A DNA stretch of 64,000 nt from Mansonella perstans (lineage: Eukaryota; Nematoda; Chromadorea; Rhabditida; Onchocercidae). The notes under the pieces were generated by a model. It worked only from the letters and a program-made list of their open reading frames with translations, did not search any database and was not told the DNA's origin. Position 1 is the first letter of the stretch; every line of letters starts with the position of its first letter. Both the position numbers and the translations under genes were made by a program. Location: the NCBI GenBank assembly GCA_037074765.1, contig JBAMDO010000066.1:310001-374000 (forward strand), read 5' to 3'. Below are positions 1-10,210 of this stretch, piece after piece.

Positions 1-9
1 ATATTTCAG

Positions 10-619
10 AAGTTAGAAACTTCGAAACTGATCCAATTCAAACCACCGAAGGACCACTTACATTTAAAAAGGTCACCTTTAATTAATTGAGTAGTTTAGT
101 AGTAAATTAAATTTCGACAATTCGACAATTTTTGAAGCAGAATTTTTGCTTTTCTTTTTTTCCATAAAAAAGAATTGTGGTTAAATATAAGAATTATCGT
201 TACAAATTGCTGAGAATTTTTGTGACACTAAACAACTGATTTTTCATTTTTCGTTTGCTTAATAGGTCAATTACAATCCTAAGCAATATTCTCGCATACG
301 GAGCCCACTGATAATTGATATTAAACCGGAAACGATTGACAAATTATCTCTTGTTTGTTTCCCACTTTCGTTCACTCTTTTCAATGTAAGTTTCCAATTC
401 TCGACATTTTAATTTATTACTGTAGAAATGCATTTTATTCGCAAGCAACCTTACAGCTCACATGTGTTATTCCGGAAAAATGTTCGAATTGAGCAAATAT
501 TTTTCTTTTTTCATTCAGCTAAGAATAGCAATCAAAAACCAGTCTTGTAAATTCATTTGGAAATTTAAAACCACTAATTTTAGCTTGTATATTGGTGGTA
601 TTATCTATTCAGTACATGA
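10..619 (+). CDS. Cys-loop ligand-gated ion channel, C-terminal part (5' end outside window)
   Basis: Three exons fit: about 10-71, 266-385 and 584-619, all joined in phase 0 and ending in TGA at 617-619. The first is part of the M3-M4 cytoplasmic loop. The second carries the pre-M4 region and the start of M4 (ETIDKLSLVCFPLSFTLFN), which matches the (R/K)xxFPxxFxxFN signature of pentameric GABA/glycine/glutamate-gated channels. The third completes M4 with LVYWWYYL, like the usual xxYWxxYL end, followed by a very short extracellular tail. These proteins form pentameric neurotransmitter-gated channels in nerve and muscle membranes. Signal peptide, Cys-loop and pore (M2) are outside the window, so ligand and ion selectivity cannot be given. 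The first exon is the least certain because its donor (GTCACC) is weak. Confidence 0.8.
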
Positions 620-1868
620 ACATATCACAGCAATAATAAACAAGAAAACATCATATAAGATCGATCCTGGGAATTCCAGAATTTCGTATAATCTGTTTTG
701 GTGGATGTGTTCTGTAAATAGTTTTATCTGATAGCAATCACAGGCAGTTCTAATCGATGGTTTCAGTCCTGAATATATGAGCGATAAATTTGATAAGCAA
801 AGAATACAGTCTATACCGAATATTCTTTTTACGACATAATATTATCGCACCGAAATGGAAAACAATTTTTTTCAATAGTCACGAGTATAATGTGGGAACA
901 TACTGTTATTTTGACTAGTATTTGCGAACTATATCGTTCTAAACATGGAACAGTCTTTGCTATTCAAATTCCACGAATTTCAATCCAATAGAGCAACATA
1001 AATATTAAAGTGCTTGTAACTAGCAGCTGTATCATATGATAATAATTAGACTTTCGCCTAGAAACGTAACAGCCGGTTTCATTTTACGACGTTTTCACCA
1101 TTGCAACAACTTTCAAATAGTGGGAGGTAAAAAATTGTTATTCTGCTTCAACAATTAAAAGTAGTAATTGAAACACAGATGTAATGGCATACGATTGTTA
1201 TTCTACTTCAATAATTAAAAGTAGTGATTGAAACATAGTAATGGTGATTGAAACATAGTAATGGCATATGACATTAGCAACGAAAAAAATGTATTTAAAA
1301 AAAAATAACTGTAAAAAGTACATTATTTTAATTGAAAAAATCCAAAAACAGCAAAAACAAAACAAAATAGTACAACATAAATCTCGCTGTTTCTTTTCCA
1401 CCGCATCCAAACGAGTAGGAATGAATTTTTTGAGATTATTTACTTCTTGAACGAAACTCAACATAAGTACGATGAGAAATAAATTTATTACGACGCATAT
1501 CTAAAATTTTCCATCATTCAAAGCGTACTGTTTGCAATTCCACCACTTCAGATAAGATCGGCCACTGAAATTAACAGAAAATGACGATCGACTTTTTTGG
1601 GATAATATTTTCGGCTCGTAATACAAGCATCAGAAAAAAAAATATTTGCAAAGGGTAACAACGGGAGTATATTTGTTCAAGTTGCACTTAAACAATCATT
1701 GTATGGGGTCAAGTTTTATCAAATTCAGTGGCAGCAGTTTTCCTGAGGTTTTCATATTAAGACATATATATGACATAAGACAATTTTGATATCTAAACGC
1801 CTTCTCAGGCTAAAATATATTGCAACCCAATGCTATCCATTATATTTCTGTTTTTTCAAGATTATATT
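620..1868. other. Spacer between convergent genes
   Basis: This stretch lies between the 3' ends of the channel gene and eIF4A-III. I see no exon-like reading frame. Short open frames here (for example 462-731 and 1198-1464) are AT-rich and match nothing. The only structure is the tandem repeat at 1135-1270. Confidence 0.6.
1135..1270. repeat. Two-copy tandem repeat of about 60 bp
   Basis: A 60-bp unit starting TTGTTATTCT at 1135-1194 is repeated from 1195 with a few changes. The second copy contains an extra internal duplication of about 19 bp (TGATTGAAACATAGTAATGG occurs twice, around 1224-1266). It is non-coding. Confidence 0.75.
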
Positions 1869-4735
1869 CTACTTACTAAATCTAACGAGATCTGCTGTGA
1901 AGTATGAGAATGAAGCACGCAGTACTTATCTTCGTGAAAAAACATGAGAAAACTACTGAAATTCCTAAACACTGTAAAACAAAATCACTAACCATTCATT
2001 GGCATTTCATCAATTTGTGTAGCGTAATACTGTTCAATATCACGCAAAATACGGATATCATCAGATTTCACAAAATTAATAGCAACACCCTTGCGGCCAA
2101 AACGACCAGATCGACCAATTCTATAAATAATATAACTTATTAAAAATGTCAAAAAAGGAGGAAAGAATGAAACTTAAAGAAAAGACTTTACTGCTCAAAA
2201 AACTTACCGATGGATATATAATTCACGATTATTTGGCAAATCATAATTCACAACAAGTGACACTTGTGGTATATCCAATCCACGCGCAAATACGTCCGTT
2301 GAAATCAATAAACGACTGCAAAAGTTTCATGTTTTAAATTGAAACTAAATCCAAAGATATCAAACTTTAAAAATGCGACATGCTATTTTTTCATATATCT
2401 TTAAAAAAAAAAGCCATTTCAATGCTAACCTAGCGCCTCCACGGAATTCTTTCATAATTGCATCACGCTCCTTTTGTTCCATTTCTCCGTGCATAGATGA
2501 CACTGTGAAATTTGCCTCCTTCAATTTCTCAGCCAACCAATCGACCTGTAAACTTCTCATATGTCGAAAAAGTCCCAATTAATTAATTTTCCTTTTTTTG
2601 AAACATCGGATTCGAATATTAATACCTATCCGTGATGTTGATATTAGAAATGTTATCGAACATATTATTATTAAACCTGCACGCACAATCAATTTGTGCA
2701 AAGCAATTCTCATTATTCCAGCCAAATGGGTAACATGTAAACCTCAAAATACAAATAAATTTCAAATTATTCATAAGGCCGCTAACTTAATCGGAAGTTT
2801 TCTTTCTATTCCATTAAAAAATAACCTTTCTTCGCGTGTTGCAAAAAATCACTGCCTGAGTGATTGTAAGAGTATCATACAAATCACACAATGTGTCGAA
2901 TTTCCATTCTTCCCGATCAACTGCTACGAAAAACTGTTTGATGCCTTCCAGTGTCAATTCATCACTGAAAAACTATTTTTGTCAATAAGGAACAACATGA
3001 AATGCTGTCAATTTATTATCAGTTTATATTCATACAGTGTGGTCCATTTATTATTAATATCCTTCTTTATTTCCAGAGAAAGAAGTCTATACAGTAATGT
3101 GATGCGAATCTGCCATTTTTCAGCATATTCTCAAAATCATGAGCTTAGCGCATTAACTCCTTTTCCTGATAAATTTAAGTCGATAAAAAAACTGCTAGAA
3201 CTAACCGTTTCACAAGAATACGAATAGGATCAGTCATAAATTTGCTGGTCATCTCAAGAATTTCATGAGGAAGCGTTGCCGAAAGAAGTACTACTTGTGC
3301 ACCAGGTGGAAGGTAACGATAGATGTCGTAAAGTTGCTCCTTGAATCCCTTGTTCAGCATTTCATCGGCTTCATCAAGTACCAACATTTTTATGCTTCGA
3401 GTACGCAAATTTCGGCGTCGGATCATATCTAGAATAAATAAACGCATAATCATCCTTTCGGTTTGCTTTCGAAATCGACTCATTCAGGCCAACACTACAT
3501 CAGTTTTTTCCAGCTACTCCAGTCTTCCGATAATTGAGTTGCTTTTTAAGTAAAAATATTGTAAAAACCTCAGTTTGAACAATCAAAATCACTCACCAAA
3601 AACTCGTCCAGGAGTTCCCGAAACTACATGTTGACCATAGTCAAGTTTACGAATGTCTTCTCCAACATTTGTACCCCCGATACATGCATGACATTGCACA
3701 TTTAAATAATCACCCAAAGCTAGTACAACCTGCAAAATTCAAATATTTTTGCAAAATTCAATTTCTTCTACAAGTCCGTCATTCCTGAATTAACTACGAA
3801 TATGCATACCTTTTGTATTTGCACAGCCAATTCTCGAGTTGGTGATAAAATAAGTGCTTGCGTTTCACGTAATGATATGTCCAACGATTGCAGTACAGCA
3901 ATACTAAATGTTGCCGTCTTCCCGGTACCAGATTGAGCCCTAAAATATTATAATTTTGAAATATTATTGAATCACCTTTTGGATTATTATGAATTGGCAG
4001 CAGACTGTTCAAATTATAATGCATGTCGACTGAATTTACGAATGGCATCAAAAATCGCATTTCCTACTCGATTAATTCAAAAAGTAATTTACTGTGCGAT
4101 GACGTCCCGACCCTTGACGATTTGTTTGATGGCACGCTGCTGAATGGCTGATGGCTTTTCAAATCCTGCAATATTGCAAAGTGTACACATGAACAAGTAA
4201 TGAAAGTACGAATTATCTGCTTTCAGCTCCTACACAAGGAATTTCAGGAAAACTAAAAGACATTTTAGAAGTTCTATTTCATTTAAAGTAAAGTTTCAAA
4301 TTGCGCAATATCTAATCTAAACAATTTATTACGTCAAAAAAATACCAACGAAATGATTAGACAATGCAAAAATATTTATCTTAAAAGATGAAACAATGAT
4401 CAGATGCTATAATTGGATTTTTGGGAATTTTGTAACTATTAAACTAACCCATCAGTGGAAGTATGAAGTCAAAGCAGTCTAGAATATATAGCACTTACAG
4501 CAGTGCTTTTTATTCCTATTTATCCTTGGAATTATGTTAACCTTCTACTTTCTAATAAAAAAAAAAAAAAAAAAAAAAAAAACCAACCATATGAATAAAT
4601 TCCACGAAGTAACTCTTCGCCCAATCCCATACCATCAAACGTATGCACAACGTCAACTTCTTCCGATGTTTCAAACTCAACGTTCGACAAATCTTCCGCC
4701 GTCGGCTCGATCTGTTTTCGTGTTCGCTTTGACAT
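1869..4735 (-). CDS. EIF4A3: ATP-dependent RNA helicase eIF4A-III (exon junction complex)
   Basis: DEAD-box helicase and core of the exon junction complex, clamped on spliced mRNA with MAGO-Y14 in the nucleus. Ten exons join in phase: 4735-4588, 4165-4093, 3939-3810, 3729-3597, 3428-3206, 2964-2826, 2545-2430, 2315-2208, 2120-1993 and 1894-1869, giving 407 residues (human 411). Visible motifs in order: [12 protein letters not shown] leader, [13 protein letters not shown] (Q motif), AQSGTGKT (Walker A), [31 protein letters not shown] and [11 protein letters not shown]. The leader and the [21 protein letters not shown] stretch are typical of eIF4A-III, not eIF4A-I/II. The last exon is least sure: it gives MNADLV plus a short tail where relatives end MNVADLI. 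Intron 1 begins with a 26-nt T tract just after the donor. The promoter region is shared with the divergent gene at 5410. Confidence 0.95.
4557..4582. repeat. Homopolymer A tract (26 nt) at the start of eIF4A-III intron 1
   Basis: A run of 26 A on the + strand, read as T in the eIF4A-III transcript, starting five bases after the exon 1 donor (GTTGG). Long homopolymers are prone to length errors and length polymorphism. Confidence 0.9.
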
Positions 4736-5409
4736 ATCTTACGTCTTTTATGTTATATTTATTTCAATTTCAAAATTCGAAGAATAAATTTGAATGAGTA
4801 AAACCAGAACTGAAATCAATATGTTATGTCGCATAAAACACAAAAGTTTTGTAAAAAAAGACCTCAGAAAGCGTCGCCACAAAATGCAATGTTAATGTGA
4901 AAGAAAAATACGAAAAAAATCTTCAGAGGCCATCCCTGAAACTCCAACGTGCAATCCGATGAATTTCCGTCTAACCGATAGTTTAAGAAGATCTAAAGAC
5001 TATAAAAAAATATTCATTTCCCAGGAAAGCTTACACACACAAATATCCTAGTCAATTTGTGCATTAGTTCCACGACAATTTAATACAGAAACCCTATTTC
5101 TAGCAAAGGCTTATCAGATTCGTAGAAAAGCCCAGGAATGAGGCCAAGCAATCTCAAAACATTCACCAATCCCACAAATCTACACTGCTTGTGGGTAAAT
5201 AGGAAAGGTAACTGGAAAACGTCATTAATTCTGGAAGTGAAATCAAAATAGGATTAGAAATACTCAATAATTTCCTGACAAAACACCCCCCAAATCTCCC
5301 AATGTCCACGAAATAAGCAAGGACCCGAGAATCAGCAAGAATCCGAGAGCCACGACCAGAGAGCACCAATCGACATCAGACTACAGGTCAAGTAATTTGT
5401 GTCTCGGCC
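4736..5409. other. Shared upstream region of two divergent genes
   Basis: This 674-bp spacer separates the start codons of eIF4A-III (-) and the 138-residue gene (+), so it must hold both promoters. No clear TATA box or coding exon was seen. The stretch at 5160-5400 is somewhat richer in G and C than its surroundings. A possible acceptor (CTACAG) about 25 bases before the start codon at 5410 could be a trans-splice site. Confidence 0.5.
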
Positions 5410-7641
5410 ATGCCTCAAACGTCAAACAAAAAAGCGGCTCGGCCCGCAGATTACAAAATCGATGAAATTTTTGAGGTTTTAACAGGTGCGGCGCCCGTAA
5501 TTTATATCTGCTTCGTTTCCGATTTAGGAGAGAAAAAGGAAAAAATAAGCAGTAATTTAGGAATATTTCTTTCAATCTTCACAAATTTTAACAAACTGAA
5601 ACTTTAAAAAACTTCAATATTAGAAATTTAAATGTATCAAAAATAAAATTTTTCATATGAAAATTTTATTGAAGAAAACTTCATAGATGCAAGATCACAA
5701 GCAAAGCTATCTTTGATACATCAAATTATACTTTCAATACCATTGTTCAAGTAAAAGTTTTAAGTGAGAATGATGGAAATATTACGTAGAAGAAAATATA
5801 AGATCACGTGGAGTAATTATTATGATTAGTGGTATCAAGAATGCAAATTTCTATAGAAATAACAACATTGCTAAATTGTACACTTCACGGACGTGAAAAA
5901 TGAAGGAAAATAGTTCGTTTATTAATTTATAAATTAGTTCAAATTAAAACATATAATATACCACAAACATTGCATCACTTATTGTCTGGTGCCTCTCCGA
6001 ACGCTATATTCTTTTTTTTTACTCTCATTCCCCATCGTCTAGTGAAAACGCTATTTTCTACATACTTTCTAAATCTCTAGAAACATTTAGTAATAATTAT
6101 CGCTATTTTCTTTTTTTCTTAATTTCTTTCTTCTCAGTTACTTGCTGAAATGATAAGTTTTCTTTCTATACCTGGAATTTATTTTTCTTTCAATATCAGA
6201 TTATAGGTTATTAACTTTAAATTTTAAAAGTTTATTTTAGCAAATTTATATTTTAAAACAAAAATTGAATATTTTCATTTAAATTGAAATTCGATGGAAA
6301 CTTTTATCATTTCTATTTATCTCAGTGTTAGAAATGATCAAATTTCAGTGTTCATTCATTTTTATCGAATTATTGGTTATTGAACAAGTATCGAGGAATT
6401 GTTAGATGGATTTCCTAAATGAGAGAAGGAATGATTAAAACAGAAGTTGACGAGACTTACATCAAAACTTTGGGTAAATCAAATGTTTTATTAAATTAAT
6501 GGAAGATTGCATGCAGTGATAACAACTTGTAATTCCATTGATTAAGTGATAATTATCGGAATTATAAGCTAAATAAAAAAATGGGTAAATTTTTACGGTG
6601 AACCGAAATCTCGATACAGTACTCAGTATTTCAATCTAGTTTTCAGTATTTCAGTCTAGTTTTCAGTGCTTCAGTCTAGTTTCCAGTACTTCAGTCTGGT
6701 TTTCAGTATTTCAGTCTAGTTTACGTCACATATACATAACGTAAAGGGGGAAACAGGTATGGAATTTATGAGATGTAAAGAGAAGAATAAAAGTAAAAAT
6801 GAGATTGTTGAATGATAGTCTTTTCATAATATATGTAAGGAACGATGAATTGAAACTTAAATTAACTTACTACTGCATAAAATAGATTGAGAATTTTTAT
6901 TAAATTATTTGCAGAAAATAAATTACAAAAGTTGCGCAAAAGTGAAACGCAATTAAATTCTAGAGATATATTGGATGATTTGAAAAGTTACCGAGAAGAT
7001 AAGGTTGGTATCATTCAGTAATATTTTGATTTCAGATTTTTTTTGGAATTCTCTTGAAAAATAATTCTTGCATTTAACATTTTCATTGCATCAAAGATTT
7101 CTTTTTTTTTTGTATCAAGAAAAAAAGAGTATCAGAATAGAAAGAATGAAGCTGTAATTTAGCTAAAAGTCAAAGTTTAAAAATAAGTAATATATAGTTG
7201 CACTTACTGAAAAAAGGATAGAAAAATTAAATTACATCTTGTTAAAGTGGTCTTTAATAATTTATTTCCCTTCAAGTACTGTATTTTAAGTTAAGACAGC
7301 AATAAAATGTAATTAAATGTTTAAAATGAATTGAGGATAAGTGATTGTTTACTTCTATTTTTAATTTTTTTAAATTTTTTGTTTTTCAGCTTTTCCGTTT
7401 GTTGACGAAAGCAGATCATTGTTTCGAAGACAATTTTACTGATCAGCCAATTGCAGTTTCATATTTACGACGAAAATTGGCACCACAAACGGTTGCTGTA
7501 CATAGTGGTGAACTTACCGCTTTACTTGAGGCCGATCAGACGGCATTAAAAAGTTTGAAAGGGAATGAAGAAATAACTTCAGCAAAGGCATCGACCGAAA
7601 ATACTATCAAAGAATCCAAGGCAGTCATTTTTATCTTATAA
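5410..7641 (+). CDS. Unrecognised 138-residue helical protein
   Basis: Three exons fit in phase: 5410-5485, 6915-7003 and 7390-7641, giving 138 residues and ending TAA with an overlapping AATAAA at 7641-7646. The family was not recognised. The protein is hydrophilic with no signal peptide or membrane segment. It starts with a basic patch (SNKKAARPADYKIDE), continues with likely amphipathic helices rich in K, E, L and D (KLQKLRKSETQL, DILDDLKSYREDKLFRLLTK), and has a central DQPIAVSYLRRKLAP segment before a polar C-terminus. The centre faintly recalls small subunits of lysosome-positioning (BORC/BLOC-1) complexes such as BORCS8, but by eye this is too weak to name. Intron 1 is 1.4 kb and holds a minisatellite. 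Kaptin follows about 320 bp downstream on the same strand, so the two may be co-transcribed. Confidence 0.65.
6621..6720 (+). repeat. Minisatellite, five 20-bp units
   Basis: Five consecutive 20-bp units at 6621, 6641, 6661, 6681 and 6701 follow the pattern TTTCAGTATTTCAGTCTAGT with one to four changes per copy. The array lies in intron 1 of the 138-residue gene. Each unit contains one or two TTTCAG-like acceptor strings in the sense orientation. Confidence 0.95.
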
Positions 7642-7906
7642 ATAAAACTTCGTTGAAATATTTTGATGAATTTTCCGAAATGTAGTGCTGCATCACATAG
7701 TATTAAATAAATCTGCGAATTTCCATTTCCCGATATTTTGATATTTTTTCTGCTGTATTATCGAACTCTTAAAATTCATGTTATCTATTAGAAATGTAGC
7801 AAAATAATTTTCATCCAAAATATTTTTCAAACTGCGTTTTGCGTCAGGCGAACTGTTTTGGGTCTCTGTAAGTAGTTTTGAGTTTTTCTGTAAACTAAAA
7901 AATTTC

Positions 7907-7908
7907 AG
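7907..7908 (+). other. Putative spliced-leader acceptor for kaptin
   Basis: The string AATTTCAG ends at 7908, 52 bases before the kaptin start codon at 7961, with no upstream coding exon of that gene in phase. It lies about 260 bases past the AATAAA of the preceding gene. This is the arrangement seen at internal operon trans-splice sites in nematodes. Confidence 0.5.
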
Positions 7909-7960
7909 GTTGTGTAGAAAGAGTATTACTTGAAAAAAAGACAAAAGTAGAAGCAATAAA

Positions 7961-10210
7961 ATGAACTGGAAGGAACGAAGCTTTATCCCTGTTCCATGTT
8001 GCAGTACATATAGTTTGCATCAGTTATCAGGTGATTAGATGGACTGTTGGCGGGATTTTTGTTTTGTTTCTTGGAGTATTTTCGTACTACAAACTTTAAA
8101 GAAAACTTTAATTTGAAATTTCAATACCTTATTTTTCTAATTTGCTCAGAAATTTCTGATCACTTAGCATAACACTTTATCTTTTCCCATACTTTACGCT
8201 ATTAAGTAAGCCTTACAGTATGATGTACTTAATAATTATTTTTTCGATTCCATCCTAGTTCGGACCATTGGTCTTTTCGTTTGCTCAGAACCGTGAATTT
8301 TTCAGATAATAGCGTTATTTGTGTTACATTGTCCGGGAAAGTACATTGGATGAATGACACCAAACCAACGGATTTAGTTGGGCTCTTCTACGGAAGTTTG
8401 GATAATAACGAAAATTTGGAAGTTGTCGCATCTGATTGTACAAAACAAAGTGGCAGTGATGATATAGCCGTCCTTGTTACATGGTTGTTTACTTTCTCAG
8501 TGTTTTTTGGTCATTTGAAATAAATATTTGTTCAGGAAAAATATTGCTTTGTACAGTGTTTTTAAATCTTTTATATTAAAAGAAATTTTCTTCTCAGCTG
8601 GGTATTATTTGATCAATTCTGGATGCCAAAGCGTTATTTTGCCGCAATGTTCAAAGTAACAGCCGATTATAAATTTATTTTAAGTAAGTTATCAATTGCG
8701 AATCAAATTAAATTTTTTTAATCACCTTATTTCTGGATTTGATCGCAGTTTGTATTTTTTTGTCATTGTCTCTCTTATATTTATAATGTATTCAAATACT
8801 CTGTTTCAATAAATCATATTGTTATCAAATGATTCTGATCTTGTAAAGTTATTGTTATTTTTTAATGTTTTTTCTTTTCAGACTATAAACTGGAACTTAA
8901 TAATGTACCTTCGTATACTCGAATAACAGCTGAAGCAGCCATTGCCTGTAATCGCTATTGTTGGCTCATATTTACTGCTTCACGTGCTGCTCGTTTATTT
9001 GTTGTCCAGGTCTTAAATAAAATCTTTTTTTTAAAATTCTCCAAAAATTGTCTTTGGTTTTGATTTTGTGAAAGTTTGATGAAGTCCAAATTTCAGCCCA
9101 TATCACTTGCAGTTGAAGAAATCGATTCAATTGGTGATATATATCCAGGGCTTGACTTGGGCGATCTGCCAGGTTCCGCAATCCGGTAACTATCTGTTAT
9201 TTTTGAATCTTGGTCATAACAATATTGTGATTTGTAATAACAGTGATAACAGCAGTTATAACAAATGATGCCGAGGATATTATGTCATGCAATTTATGGC
9301 TTTTTTATTTGCAGATCAAATTGCCTTCAGACATCGACATATCGGTGGTCTGTACTTGGTTTCGATACAGGTTATGTAATTGTAACTGCGTTATCCATGA
9401 GAACAAATTTTATAAAGGACAGGTATTAATTATATTAATTGAATACCACCTTCTTTTTGCTATCCTAATTTTTTTTTTGCAAGATTGATTAACTTTATTT
9501 GTTGGGATGTTTTGCAGAAGTAAATTAAAATTTTCTGGTGCCATATCAGTTCTGTTAATTTTACAACACGTCGGACGAGAGGATAAGATTTCGGTGCTAG
9601 TATCTTCAACATTAGGACCAGCAGCTGTGTGGATGCTCTCTCTATCTCCCGATAAAAGTCATTTTGAGTGGAAAAGGACAACGGTTTTGGAGGATACACG
9701 TGGCCATGATGCTGTTATATGTTCTGCATCCGATCATCAGTTGATTGCCATTGGAACATATGGTGGGGTAAGTTCTGTTCTGCATTTCTGAACCATCAAA
9801 ATTTCAAGCACCGGTCACTGAGCTGGTTTGTCGAAATGATGAAATAGTTTCTTAAACCGAAATTTCTCGTGATTTACACTAAGTTAGTGAAATGTACATA
9901 ACTCTGATAAAGTACCATGATGATCTATTATTTGCACATCATTATTTATTTCTTGCATATTTGAAATTGATTGTGTTTTTGATGTTTCTATAGCTAGTAC
10001 TAGTACAAATCACTCAATTTCGATTCAGTTTAGGTTATTTTGGTATATAAACGAACGGATCTCTTATCGGACGATCATTATGCAGCTCCTTGTTCACTTA
10101 TTGAAATGCATGTCTCGGTTATATCGATGATTTTTCTCAGAAATGATTTGTTAACAGTTCTAACAACCAGCGGTTTACACATTGTTAAATGCCACCGGTC
10201 AGAACGATAA
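7961..10210 (+). CDS. KPTN: Kaptin homologue (KICSTOR-type beta-propeller protein)
   Basis: Eight exons join in phase: 7961-8030, 8306-8483, 8598-8683, 8882-9009, 9097-9185, 9315-9422, 9518-9767 and 10034-10210, giving 361 residues (human kaptin 436). Segments line up along the whole of human kaptin: TLSGKV near the N-terminus (human TLKGKV), a GFDTGYVIV block (human GCQSGYVRV), ISVLVSSTLGPAAV (human YSVLVASMLEPAVV), IGTYGGVILVYK (human VATYGQELLCYK) and a final SGLHIVK (human KGVHILQ). Exon 2 uses the TTTTTCAG acceptor at 8305; an earlier CCTAG acceptor would break the frame. In vertebrates kaptin pairs with ITFG2 in KICSTOR, which holds GATOR1 on lysosomes and restrains TORC1; older work links it to actin. 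No membrane segment is seen. The role in this organism is inferred from the family. Confidence 0.87.

Noticed and set aside
5410..5607. Unspliced 65-codon frame starting at the same ATG as the 138-residue gene, with a faint likeness to UPF0449 (C19orf25) near ARPADYKIDEIFEVL
   Set aside because: A GT donor at 5486 joins in phase to two further exons; the rest of the spliced protein does not match UPF0449.
8259..8305. Earlier acceptor (CCTAG) for kaptin exon 2
   Set aside because: It needs a phase that exon 1 does not supply; the TTTTTCAG site at 8305 keeps the frame and aligns with kaptin.
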